Source: UBA1756 sp045130235 (GTDB lineage: Bacteria > Bacteroidota > Bacteroidia > Bacteroidales > WCHB1-69). Taken from it: a DNA stretch of 64,000 nucleotides. The translations under genes were made by a program, and so were the position numbers. Below, piece by piece: positions 26,352 to 34,265 of the stretch. Numbering within the stretch: the first letter of the stretch is position 1; every line of letters begins with the position of its first letter. The notes below the pieces were generated by a model. It was given only the letters and a program-made list of their open reading frames with translations. It was not told the DNA's origin and did not search any database. The stretch covers positions 1-64,000 of the forward strand of contig JBGUPJ010000027.1 in assembly GCA_045130235.1 (NCBI GenBank). Reading direction: 5' to 3'.

Positions 26352-26396
26352 AATTGAAAATTGAAAATTGAAAGGTGAAAACTGAGGGGCTGAAAG
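26338..26396. repeat. 7-bp-period degenerate repeat (ATTGAAA type)
   Basis: About eight tandem heptamers (AGGTGAG, AGGTGAA, ATTGAAA three times, GGTGAAA and decayed copies). The array begins in the last codons of the M64 peptidase, supplies its TGA stop, and fills the spacer to the convergent lipoprotein. Confidence 0.8.
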
Positions 26397-26397
26397 T

Positions 26398-27471
26398 CTA
26401 TTCCTTCACCATCAATTCAGTATTGGCTACCCACAGCACAAAATACGGCTGGGAGGCGTCTGCACGCTTCAACAGCACATAGAACGGACGGTCGAAAATC
26501 ATTTTTTTGGGCTGTGGGCGCTCGGCTGCATCCCCTATACTCAAACAACACTCCACGACTGCCTCACTCTTTACGGCGGCACCTTTCTCATCGAGGCGGA
26601 ATGCCACCTGCTGCCATGCTTTCGATATCGTCCAATCATCCTGGCCGACAGTGAAATGACCACCCAGCAACAAACGGTAAACGGTGCTGATATCAAAGTC
26701 GAATTTGGGGATGAGCAACTCATCCTCTCCCACTGAGAACTTGTATTTCCACTTCGAATCCTCCATCTTTTGCTCTTTTCTTCCCTGCACTATCAACTGG
26801 CTTACCCTCTGCTGCATCTCCGCAAAAGTGCTGAAAGCATGGTCGGGCATATAGAGAAGAATTTCGTGCTTTTTATCCTCCGGAATGAGTTTGACCAGAA
26901 AATGCCGGTCGTTCTGATAGTAAAGAATCTTGATCTGATCCTGGCACTCACTGCCCCAGTTTCCGGCCTTTCCAAAAGCAGGCACAGTTTTCCCATTGAA
27001 TTTCAAACGGTTGTCGAAAGTGTTGAATTGCACATCAAAAGGAAGGTTCTTTTCGAAACGGGAGCGGATGACAACGCTGTTGCCCTTGGCAATGCCCTCG
27101 GCCATATATTCGCTGGGGCTCAGGGTGTTTTTGTGGGAAGTTGACGCATTCAACAGCTGCAGGTCGCGGTATTGCGATGGAACGACTATCGGCTCCTGAA
27201 AGATCTCCCGCGCCTTGTCCCACGCATAGAGCATGGTGGCGCAATACACGGCATTGCTGTCCTTCGAGATACGATGTTCCATCGTGGGCACCAACACCGT
27301 ACCCCCGAACTCCGCTGCATTGTCCTCATAGTGGAAAGTATCCTCAGCAACAGTGGATTCCGCTTTCTGGGAGGAAGTACTGGATGGGGCTTCGCCACTC
27401 GCACAACTTGCCAACGCAATTGAGAAGGAAATTCCCAAAGCAATCCCTATAAAACGACTTGAGTTTCTCAT
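26398..27471 (-). CDS. Divergent serpin-like lipoprotein
   Basis: A lipoprotein signal ends in the lipobox ALASC (Cys23) in this 357-residue protein. The C-terminal half follows the serpin order. LLIPKFDFD (about 252-260) fits the LPKF strand. ISKAWQQVAFRLDEKGAAV (282-300) fits the hinge ISKAxHKAxxxxDEKGTEA. A 28-residue loop follows, then FDRPFYVLL (326-334) and QPYFVLWVANT, which fit the FxxPFxFLI and PLFMGxVxNP C-terminal strands. The hinge P12-P9 positions read V-K-S-E instead of small residues, so inhibition by loop insertion is doubtful. The N-terminal helices are poorly conserved. The start at 27471 is preferred because a promoter box overlies the longer start. It converges on an M64 peptidase. 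Confidence 0.7.
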   Translation of the reverse strand: MRNSSRFIGIALGISFSIALASCASGEAPSSTSSQKAESTVAEDTFHYEDNAAEFGGTVLVPTMEHRISKDSNAVYCATMLYAWDKAREIFQEPIVVPSQYRDLQLLNASTSHKNTLSPSEYMAEGIAKGNSVVIRSRFEKNLPFDVQFNTFDNRLKFNGKTVPAFGKAGNWGSECQDQIKILYYQNDRHFLVKLIPEDKKHEILLYMPDHAFSTFAEMQQRVSQLIVQGRKEQKMEDSKWKYKFSVGEDELLIPKFDFDISTVYRLLLGGHFTVGQDDWTISKAWQQVAFRLDEKGAAVKSEAVVECCLSIGDAAERPQPKKMIFDRPFYVLLKRADASQPYFVLWVANTELMVKE

Positions 27472-27486
27472 ATTTAAAATTTTCGG

Positions 27487-27494
27487 CAAAATTA
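27487..27494 (-). promoter_or_regulatory. -7 promoter box TAATTTTG for the serpin-like lipoprotein
   Basis: Reverse-strand TAATTTTGCCG leaves about 10 nt from the expected transcription start to ATG 27471, ruling out the upstream ATG at 27513. Confidence 0.6.
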
Positions 27495-27521
27495 ATAAAA
27501 AATCATTCATCATTTAAATTA

Positions 27522-27594
27522 CGGGATAAAAAGTGTAAATTTGCAGGTTGAAAATTTTCAATTCATAAAACGTTGCGCCCGACACAGAATCAGG
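27522..27594 (+). promoter_or_regulatory. Promoter and duplicated leader module upstream of the CYTH gene
   Basis: The -7 box TAAATTTG is at 27536-27543. The stretch from about 27523 to 27552 recurs exactly upstream of ptb at about 28875-28904. The leader at 27555-27594 recurs with 35 of 40 identical bases at 28202-28241 upstream of the DUF3307 gene. Shared core: GTTGC(G/A)CCCGACAC. Confidence 0.7.
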
Positions 27595-27620
27595 ATTTAA
27601 AAGAAAGAAAAGTAATAAAA

Positions 27621-28151
27621 ATGAACAATAACGAATTATACGACAAATCAGAAGAAGTCAGCAACACTCCTGCTGAGCCTATCGAGGCCGAACGGAAGTT
27701 CCTCGTGGAAATCGTGGGCGAATTGCCCGAGTGCCGCGAATTAGAGATTACCCAAACCTACCTGAAAGAGAAGGACGGGCTGGAGCCGCGCATCCGCAAG
27801 CGGGAAGAGAACGGCAAATATGTCTATTTCCTGACCACCAAGCGGTTCGTGTCGGTCAACGAGCGAGTGGAAATTGAGCGAGAGATTACCCAAGCGGAGT
27901 ATGACTCCCTGATCGCCGAGGCCAACCCCGCCAAGCGTCCCATCCACAAGCGCCGACATTGCTTCGAATGGGACGGCCGCTACTTGGAATTGGATACCTT
28001 CCTAGAACCGCCCCGCCCCCATCACCTGCTCGAAATCGAGCATGTCTCGATGGACGACGAGATCTCCTTCCCGCCGTTCCTCAAAGTTCTCAAGGAGGTG
28101 ACCGACGACCCTGAGTGGTATAATGCGAATATTGCAAAAGTAGAGATATAA
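27621..28151 (+). CDS. CYTH-domain protein (triphosphate tunnel fold)
   Basis: From ATG 27621 the protein has 176 residues. After a short polar start comes the CYTH signature ExExK in IEAERKFLV. Alternating charged strands typical of the tunnel (PRIRKREENGKYVYFLTTK, VEIEREIT, KRRHCFEWDGRYLELDTFL) and a C-terminal helix follow. CYTH enzymes bind triphosphates with divalent metal and act as triphosphatases, thiamine triphosphatases or adenylate cyclases. The bacterial 'CYTH-only' form is usually a tripolyphosphatase, but the substrate is not fixed here. The longer start at 27573 is disfavoured because it would encode the duplicated leader element. Confidence 0.85.
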   Translation: MNNNELYDKSEEVSNTPAEPIEAERKFLVEIVGELPECRELEITQTYLKEKDGLEPRIRKREENGKYVYFLTTKRFVSVNERVEIEREITQAEYDSLIAEANPAKRPIHKRRHCFEWDGRYLELDTFLEPPRPHHLLEIEHVSMDDEISFPPFLKVLKEVTDDPEWYNANIAKVEI

Positions 28152-28158
28152 GGGGTTG

Positions 28159-28211
28159 CTTTTCAATTCCCTACTTTCAATTCTCAACTTTCAGTTTTCA
28201 ATTTTCAATTT
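28159..28211. repeat. 7-bp-period degenerate repeat (TTTTCAA type)
   Basis: About seven tandem heptamers (TTTTCAA, TTCCCTA, CTTTCAA, TTCTCAA, CTTTCAG, TTTTCAA twice) between the CYTH and DUF3307 genes. It runs directly into the duplicated leader module. Confidence 0.8.
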
Positions 28212-28241
28212 ATAAAAGGTTGCACCCGACACGGAATGAGG
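28202..28241 (+). repeat. Second copy of the 40-bp leader module
   Basis: Matches 27555-27594 at 35 of 40 positions, with the same strand and similar distance (27 nt) to the downstream ATG. The core GTTGC(G/A)CCCGACAC is GC-rich within an AT-rich leader. No -7 box precedes this copy; the heptamer array does. Confidence 0.75.
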
Positions 28242-28267
28242 GCAAAACAGAAAAGAATTACTGGAAT

Positions 28268-28645
28268 ATGAAAATTGCCTCGTTGCTTATAGTCCTTCTT
28301 ATCTGCCACTATCTGGCCGACTTCTGCCTCACCACACCTGCCATGATTCGCGCCAAAACAGACGGGAGAAATGTCTGGCCGATTCTTCTGCATGCAGGCA
28401 TCCATGCCGTGCTGATGGGGTTGTGCCTGCTGATATGGGGCGTAGCATGGGAAATGTTACTTTTGCTGATGTTGGCGGAACTAGTCTCACATTTTCTTAT
28501 CGACACCGCCAAAGGCCGTCTCACCGCCCGCTTCCCGGAATTGGCCGACATGCAGCAGAAACCCTACTGGATGCTCTATGGTCTCGACCAGTTGCTTCAT
28601 CTATTGGTGATTGTTTGTATCTGGTATTGCAGCACAACTTATTGA
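28268..28645 (+). CDS. DUF3307 membrane protein
   Basis: The 125-residue protein has three to four transmembrane helices. The DUF3307 hallmark CHYLADF is near the N-terminus, followed by HAGIHAVLMGLCLLIWG and ELVSHFLIDTAKGRL. Histidines and an aspartate in or beside the helices are conserved in the family, whose role is unknown. It is found beside SatD or in metabolic contexts elsewhere. The start at 28268 removes the leader-encoded extension from 28220. It shares a leader element with the CYTH gene. Confidence 0.8.
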   Translation: MKIASLLIVLLICHYLADFCLTTPAMIRAKTDGRNVWPILLHAGIHAVLMGLCLLIWGVAWEMLLLLMLAELVSHFLIDTAKGRLTARFPELADMQQKPYWMLYGLDQLLHLLVIVCIWYCSTTY

Positions 28646-28944
28646 TGCAGATACTTTTCATAATGGCCTGGCATAGTTCGAAAAGTTTGACAAGAACGCA
28701 ATTGTCGGCTACATCAGCAAGTCAGGCGAAGTAGTATGTTCGAAGGAAGTAAAATGGTAGGATAACAATCCCCGACAACTCCTTCAAGCATGCCGCCAAG
28801 AATCCGTTTACGGCAATGATTTTCATTCGCCTTTATTCCAATCAATAAAAAAATTCACCCACCATCGCAACAATGGGATAAAAAGTGTAAATTTGCAGGT
28901 TGAATTATTATGGAATATTATTAACTAAAAAAATATTTAAAGCT
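28641..28944 (+). pseudogene. Non-coding stretch with a WG-repeat gene remnant
   Basis: Frame 28641-28760 reads DADTFHNGLA, a TAG at 28674-28676, then FEKFDKNAIVGYISKSGEVV and a stop at 28758. This fits the WG (KWG) repeat pattern FxxGLAxVxxNGKxGYIDxxGxxV, so it is probably the decayed tail of a WG-repeat protein. A second open tail of about 28 codons ends at the TAA near 28850. No intact gene is seen. The ptb promoter closes the region. Confidence 0.4.
28875..28904 (+). promoter_or_regulatory. Promoter of ptb, exact 30-bp copy of the CYTH promoter
   Basis: The -7 box TAAATTTG is at 28888-28895. The surrounding 30 bp are identical to about 27523-27552 upstream of the CYTH gene. Outside this block the two regions differ. 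The leader to the ptb ATG is about 43 nt. Confidence 0.75.
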
Positions 28945-29853
28945 ATGAGTATCACAAAGTTAGACCAGATCATTGAATTAGTAAAAACCAAACCTCAGAA
29001 ACGTTTGATTGCGGCTTACGCCAACGACGCACACACCATCGAGGCCGTGCATAATGCTGTAAAGATGGGCGTGGTGAAAGCCACCCTCGTCGGCGATGAG
29101 GCCACCATCAAGCAGGTTTGTGCCGACAACAATATTGATGTGAACGATTTCACCATCATCCAGGAGGCTGACGAGAACAAGGCGGCTGCCAAGGCTTGTG
29201 AAATCATCAACAACGGCGAGGGCGACATCCTGATGAAGGGCTTGCTCTCCACCGACAAATACATGCGCGCCATCCTCAACAAGGAACGCGGACTGATGCC
29301 CGGCCCGAAAGCCGTGCTGTCGCACGTCACCGTGATTGAGACGCCCCGTTACCACAAGCTCATCATCTGCGGCGACGTGGCCATCATTCCTGCCCCGGAC
29401 CTCAACCAGAAGATTGCCATCACCAACTACCTGGTGAACACCGCCCGCGCCCTTCAGATTGAGAAACCGAAGGTAGCTGTGTTGGCCGCCACCGAGCAGG
29501 TGCTGCCCGCCATGCCCGCCTGCGTGGATGCCTGCATCATCAGCAAGATGGCCGAACGCGGTCAGATCAAGAACGCCGTCATCGACGGACCGCTGGGCGT
29601 TGACCTCGCCATCGACATGGAGTGCGTGCAGATCAAGAAAGTGAAGAGCGAGGTGGCCGGCGACGCCGACTGCATCGTGTTCCCGAACATCGAGACCGGC
29701 AACGTGTTCTACAAGTGCAACACCAAGCTGGCCGGCGCTGAACTCGGTGCCATGGTGGTGGGTGCCAAAGTGCCCTGCGTGCTCTCCTCACGCGGCGACT
29801 CCACCAAGACCAAACTTTACTCTATCGCCCTCGCAGCGGCTGTAGCCAAATAA
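28945..29853 (+). CDS. ptb: Phosphate butyryltransferase
   Basis: The 302-residue protein belongs to the phosphate acetyl/butyryltransferase family (AAYANDAHTIEAVHNAVKMG, DILMKGLLSTDKYMRAIL, KAVLSHVTVIE, NAVIDGPLGVDLAID). It converts butyryl-CoA or branched acyl-CoA and phosphate to the acyl phosphate, normally followed by butyrate kinase. No kinase gene lies next to it here; the following gene is a lipoprotein. The ATG at 28945 gives the family's N-terminus, while the open frame from 28900 would start in the leader. Substrate choice among butyrate and branched-chain acids is not visible. Confidence 0.92.
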   Translation: MSITKLDQIIELVKTKPQKRLIAAYANDAHTIEAVHNAVKMGVVKATLVGDEATIKQVCADNNIDVNDFTIIQEADENKAAAKACEIINNGEGDILMKGLLSTDKYMRAILNKERGLMPGPKAVLSHVTVIETPRYHKLIICGDVAIIPAPDLNQKIAITNYLVNTARALQIEKPKVAVLAATEQVLPAMPACVDACIISKMAERGQIKNAVIDGPLGVDLAIDMECVQIKKVKSEVAGDADCIVFPNIETGNVFYKCNTKLAGAELGAMVVGAKVPCVLSSRGDSTKTKLYSIALAAAVAK

Positions 29854-29856
29854 TAT

Positions 29857-30537
29857 ATGATGAGAAAAAGACTATTGGCAATTGGACTGTTGGCCGCCGC
29901 ACTTTTGTCGGGCTGCCACAAAAGTGTCACCCTCACCGACTCCGACAAGGTGAACCAGAATCATATCTTCCAGCTCTACCAAGTGAAATATGACGCTGAG
30001 AGTGGAGAGATGACAGCAAAGGCCGTTTTCCGCCTCGACCATCGCAGCGGCGAGCAGCTCCGTCTCACCGATCCCTCACAAGTGACCGCCAACGGGAAAG
30101 TGTTGGACATTAACGACAAAGGCGAGTATGTGCATTCATCTCGAAAACACCAACAGACCACCTCGTTCGTGTACACCAACAACGACAAACAACAGTTCAA
30201 GAACTCCGTCATTACCAACACGATAGCATTCAGTCAAGAGAACATCACCCTCAGCAAGGACAAAGTCTCCCGCGTTGCCATCAAAGCCGAACCCTTTGAG
30301 GAGAACGAGAGCGTAAGCTGCTCACTCACCAAAGGGAACGAAACGGTTGAAATTGACCTTGACTTCGAAAACGGACGGCTGATTGTCAATCCCGAAGTAT
30401 TAGAAGCGGTGCAGCCCGGCACTTACACCGCCCGTCTCTCACGGAAGAACTACAGCCAGCAGCTGAAGTCACTTGACCGCGGCGGAGAGTGGGAAAGCCA
30501 ATATGTCTCAAAATCAAAAAACATCTCCATCCAATGA
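29857..30537 (+). CDS. Lipoprotein of unknown function
   Basis: The 226-residue protein has a lipoprotein signal (MMRKRLLAIGLLAAALLSGC). The mature part is beta-rich with a strand-turn pattern (VFRLDHRSGEQLRLTDPSQV, TYTARLSRKNYSQQL) and has no recognised domain. It starts 3 bp after ptb and overlaps the aspS start by 4 bp (ATGA), so it is translated in an operon ptb-lipoprotein-aspS. The pairing with aspS seems incidental. Confidence 0.8.
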   Translation: MMRKRLLAIGLLAAALLSGCHKSVTLTDSDKVNQNHIFQLYQVKYDAESGEMTAKAVFRLDHRSGEQLRLTDPSQVTANGKVLDINDKGEYVHSSRKHQQTTSFVYTNNDKQQFKNSVITNTIAFSQENITLSKDKVSRVAIKAEPFEENESVSCSLTKGNETVEIDLDFENGRLIVNPEVLEAVQPGTYTARLSRKNYSQQLKSLDRGGEWESQYVSKSKNISIQ

Positions 30538-32279
30538 AAACATCTTTAAGAACACACACCTGCGGCGAACTCACCGCAAAAAATATCGGCGAAAAAGTCA
30601 CCCTTTGCGGCTGGATACAGAAAATCCGCAAGCTGGGCGGCATGACCTTCATCGACCTGCGCGACCGCTACGGCATCACGCAGCTCGCCTTCAACGCTGA
30701 AACCAACCCCGAACTGTGCAAGCAGATCGAGCCGTTCGGCCGCGAATGGGTCATCCAGGTCACCGGCACCGTCGCCGAACGATACAGCAAGAACAAGAAC
30801 ATTCCGACCGGCGACATTGAAATTCTCGCGGAGAAAATCACCGTGCTGAACGAGTCGCTCACCCCGCCCTTCACCATTGAAGACGAGTCGGACGGCGGCG
30901 ACGAACTGCGCATGAAATACCGTTACCTCGACCTGCGCCGCAACCCCGTGAAGAACAATCTGCTCTTCCGCCACAAGCTGGGCATCGCCATCCGCAACTA
31001 CATGAACAACATCGGCTTCGTGGAGATCGAGACCCCCATGCTGGTCAACTCCACCCCGGAAGGCGCCCGCGACTTTGTGGTACCCTCCCGCCTCAGCCAC
31101 GGCGAGTTCTACGCCCTGCCGCAGTCGCCCCAGACCTTCAAGCAGCTGCTTATGGTATCCGGCTTCGACCGTTACTTCCAGATTGTGAAGTGCTTCCGCG
31201 ACGAGGACCTGCGCGCCGACCGCCAGCCCGAGTTCACCCAGATCGACTGCGAGATGTCGTTCATCACCCAAGAAGACATCCTCCAGACTTTCGAAGGATT
31301 GATCAAGTACATTTTCAAAGAGATCAAAGGCATTGACATCGAACCCATCGAGCGCATCACCTGGCACGATGCCATGAAATATTATGGTAGCGACAAGCCG
31401 GATGCCCGTTTCGGCATGCGTTTTGTGGAACTGAACAACGTGCTGCAGCACAAAGACTTCAAGGTGTTCAACGAAGCTGAATTGGTGGTAGGAATCGTGG
31501 CCAAGGGCTGCGCCCACTACTCCCGCAAACAGCTTGATGAGCTCACCAACTTTGTGAAACGCCCGCAGGTGGGCGCCACCGGCCTCGTGTACATCCAATG
31601 CCAGGAGGACGGCCACTTCAAATCCTCCGTTGACAAGTTCTACGACCAGAACGACCTGCAAGCAGTGGCCAAGGAGTGCGGCGCCGAAGCCGGCGACCTC
31701 ATACTCATCATGGCCGGTCCGCGCATGAAAACCCAGACCCAGCTGTGCCAGCTCCGTCTGGAGATGGGAAGCCGTCTCGGCTTGCGCAAAGCTGGTGAGT
31801 ACAAACTCCTGTGGGTGGTGGACTTCCCGCTGCTCGAATGGGACGAGGAAACACAGCGCTACTACGCTATGCATCACCCGTTTACCGCACCGAAACCGGA
31901 GCACGAGGCGATGTTGGAGAGCGACCCAGGACACGTGAACGCCAACGCCTACGACTTGGTCATCAACGGCACCGAGGTGGGCGGCGGCTCCATCCGTATC
32001 CACGACAAAGAGTTGCAGAAGAGAATGTTCAAAGCACTCGGCTTCACCGAAGAAGAGGCACAGAAGCAGTTCGGCTTCCTGATGAACGCCTTCCAGTACG
32101 GCGCACCTCCGCACGGCGGACTCGCCTTCGGCTTCGACCGCATGTGCTCGGTATTGTGCGACGCGGACACCATCCGCGACTTCATCGCCTTCCCGAAAAA
32201 CAATGCGGCTCGCGATATGATGCTCGGCGCACCCACCCCCATTTCAGACGCACAACTCAAAGAATTGGGACTGAAATAG
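30534..32279 (+). CDS. aspS: Aspartate--tRNA ligase
   Basis: The 581-residue class IIb synthetase has an N-terminal OB anticodon-binding fold (CGWIQKIRKLGGMTFIDLRD), motif 2 (FRDEDLRADRQPEFTQIDCE), the bacterial GAD insertion (about 285-410) and motif 3 (GLAFGFDRM). It charges tRNA-Asp, acting on tRNA-Asn too if the strain lacks asparaginyl-tRNA synthetase. The start at 30534 overlaps the preceding stop as ATGA and gives the usual N-terminus; an upstream in-frame ATG at 30489 lies inside the lipoprotein gene. Confidence 0.97.
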   Translation: MKTSLRTHTCGELTAKNIGEKVTLCGWIQKIRKLGGMTFIDLRDRYGITQLAFNAETNPELCKQIEPFGREWVIQVTGTVAERYSKNKNIPTGDIEILAEKITVLNESLTPPFTIEDESDGGDELRMKYRYLDLRRNPVKNNLLFRHKLGIAIRNYMNNIGFVEIETPMLVNSTPEGARDFVVPSRLSHGEFYALPQSPQTFKQLLMVSGFDRYFQIVKCFRDEDLRADRQPEFTQIDCEMSFITQEDILQTFEGLIKYIFKEIKGIDIEPIERITWHDAMKYYGSDKPDARFGMRFVELNNVLQHKDFKVFNEAELVVGIVAKGCAHYSRKQLDELTNFVKRPQVGATGLVYIQCQEDGHFKSSVDKFYDQNDLQAVAKECGAEAGDLILIMAGPRMKTQTQLCQLRLEMGSRLGLRKAGEYKLLWVVDFPLLEWDEETQRYYAMHHPFTAPKPEHEAMLESDPGHVNANAYDLVINGTEVGGGSIRIHDKELQKRMFKALGFTEEEAQKQFGFLMNAFQYGAPPHGGLAFGFDRMCSVLCDADTIRDFIAFPKNNAARDMMLGAPTPISDAQLKELGLK

Positions 32280-32310
32280 CGGTCTTCTATTTTAATATAA
32301 AATATTAAAA

Positions 32311-34257
32311 ATGAACTATATAGAGTTTGACAAAGAGAAACTTGTAAACATCACTTTCGCCAAGGAACGCGAACTGCTGCGCTGCAGCCGCACGGGAGCA
32401 TTCGCCAACACCTCGCTGCTGCGACTCAACACCCGCAAATACCACGGACTGTTCATCGTGCCGCAGGACAAAATTGACCATGAGCGGCACGTGCTGGTCT
32501 CCAACCTGAACGAGAGTGTCATCATGAACGACATGGAGTTCCGGTTGGGCATCCACCAGTACAAAGGTGGTGTCATCGACCCCAAAGGGAACAAGTACAT
32601 GCAGCGTTTTGTGGCCGACCCCGTTCCCACCTACTATTTCAGAGTGGGCAAGTTCAACTTCAAAAGCGAGATTCTCCTTCTCAACAACGACGAGCGGCTC
32701 ATCATCAAATATACTATATTAGATGATGTGGAATCGGTAGCTTTCCAGTTCCAGCCGCTGCTCGCCTTCCGTCAGATTCATCACCTCACCCATAAAAACG
32801 ATGCCGCCAACACGAGTTACGAGTGTTGCAAAAATGGTGTAAAGTATTGTTTATACGACAATTACACACCCGTTTATATTCAATGTTCTGAAGAGATTTT
32901 CTACGAACACGCTCCTGTTTGGTATGAGAATTTTGAATATGAAAAAGAGATTGAACGCGGCTACGAAGGGGTGGAAGATTTGTTGAATCCTGGCAAAATC
33001 AATGTCAAACTCAAAAACCAGGTGCTCTACATCACCATGGGTACCGAACCCATCGACCCGGCCACTCTTGACCAGCTCTATCAAGATGAAATTCAGCATC
33101 ATACCAACCGCAGTTCCTATTTCAACTGCTTGAAAAATGCCGCTGAACAGTTCATCGTGAAACGGAATGGCAAAACGCAGATCATTGCCGGTTATCCATG
33201 GTTCGGCCGCTGGGGACGCGACACCTTCATCTCGCTGCCGGGTCTCACGCTGGCCCTCGACAAGCCGGAACTCTGCAAAGAAATCATGGACTCCATGTTG
33301 GAGGAATTGCACGACGGTCTCTTCCCCAACATCGGCGATGGCGAGCAGACCGCCTACAACTCGGTGGACGCCCCCCTCTGGTTCATCCGCGCCCTACAGC
33401 AATACACCGCCTACACGCACAGCGAGAAGAAAATATGGAACGAATACGGCAAGCACATCCGCGCCATCCTCGACGCCTACCGTCATGGCTCGCTCTTCAA
33501 TATCAAAATGTTGGACAACGGTTTGATTTATGCCGGCTGCGAGGGCAAGGCACTCACGTGGATGGATGCCATTGTGGAGGGCAAGCCCGTAACGCCCCGC
33601 ACTGGCTGTCAGGTGGAGATTAACGCATTATGGTATAATGCATTATGCTTTGCCAGCGAGATGGCTCGTCTGGGAAAAGACACCGACTTTGTGCAGGAGT
33701 GGAAAGAGATTATCAAAGAATTTCCCGACCATTTCAAGACCACTTTCTGGTCGAAAGAGAAAGGCTGGTTAGCTGATTATGTGGATGGCGACTACAAGAA
33801 CTTCCAAGTGCGTCCCAACATGCTGATTGCCACTTCCCTACCCTATACCGCCATCAGCGAGAAGATTCGTCAGCTCATTCTGAAGAAATGCACCGAGGAG
33901 CTGCTCACCAACAAGGGAATCCGCACCTTGTCGCCCAACGACCCCGACTACAAGGGTTACTATGGTGGTGACCAGGCCACCCGCGATGCCGCCTACCATC
34001 AGGGCACTTGCTGGCCGTGGCTGCTCATGCCCTTCACCAACGGCATGGTGGCCGTACACCAGAAGAAAGCCTTCCCCACGCTGGAGAAAATCCTCTACGA
34101 TTTCGAAAGCGACATCAAGGACTACGGCATTTCCACCATCGGTGAGATCTTTGACGGCGCGCCGCCCCACCATCCCAACGGCTGCATCTCGCAGGCGTGG
34201 AGTGTGGCCGCCCTGCTCTACATCAAATGGGTGCTGGAGAACGGCAAAACCATGTAA
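32311..34257 (+). CDS. Glycogen debranching enzyme (amylo-alpha-1,6-glucosidase type)
   Basis: The 648-residue protein has an N-terminal GDE_N domain (LLRCSRTGAFANTSLLRLNTRKYHGLF) and a C-terminal (alpha/alpha)6 barrel of the GH133-like family. Landmarks are GYPWFGRWGRDTFISLPGL, NIGDGEQTAYNSVDAPLWFI and CWPWLLMPFTNGM. It removes alpha-1,6 branches of glycogen or alpha-glucans. There is no signal peptide, so it acts on cytoplasmic storage glycogen. It follows aspS by 31 bp and precedes ribD by 8 bp. No glycogen synthase or phosphorylase is nearby. Confidence 0.92.
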   Translation: MNYIEFDKEKLVNITFAKERELLRCSRTGAFANTSLLRLNTRKYHGLFIVPQDKIDHERHVLVSNLNESVIMNDMEFRLGIHQYKGGVIDPKGNKYMQRFVADPVPTYYFRVGKFNFKSEILLLNNDERLIIKYTILDDVESVAFQFQPLLAFRQIHHLTHKNDAANTSYECCKNGVKYCLYDNYTPVYIQCSEEIFYEHAPVWYENFEYEKEIERGYEGVEDLLNPGKINVKLKNQVLYITMGTEPIDPATLDQLYQDEIQHHTNRSSYFNCLKNAAEQFIVKRNGKTQIIAGYPWFGRWGRDTFISLPGLTLALDKPELCKEIMDSMLEELHDGLFPNIGDGEQTAYNSVDAPLWFIRALQQYTAYTHSEKKIWNEYGKHIRAILDAYRHGSLFNIKMLDNGLIYAGCEGKALTWMDAIVEGKPVTPRTGCQVEINALWYNALCFASEMARLGKDTDFVQEWKEIIKEFPDHFKTTFWSKEKGWLADYVDGDYKNFQVRPNMLIATSLPYTAISEKIRQLILKKCTEELLTNKGIRTLSPNDPDYKGYYGGDQATRDAAYHQGTCWPWLLMPFTNGMVAVHQKKAFPTLEKILYDFESDIKDYGISTIGEIFDGAPPHHPNGCISQAWSVAALLYIKWVLENGKTM

Positions 34258-34265
34258 TCGTTCCT

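Noticed and set aside
30546..32114. Open frame of 522 codons antisense to aspS
   Set aside because: Shadow of aspS codon usage; no recognisable domain and no promoter.
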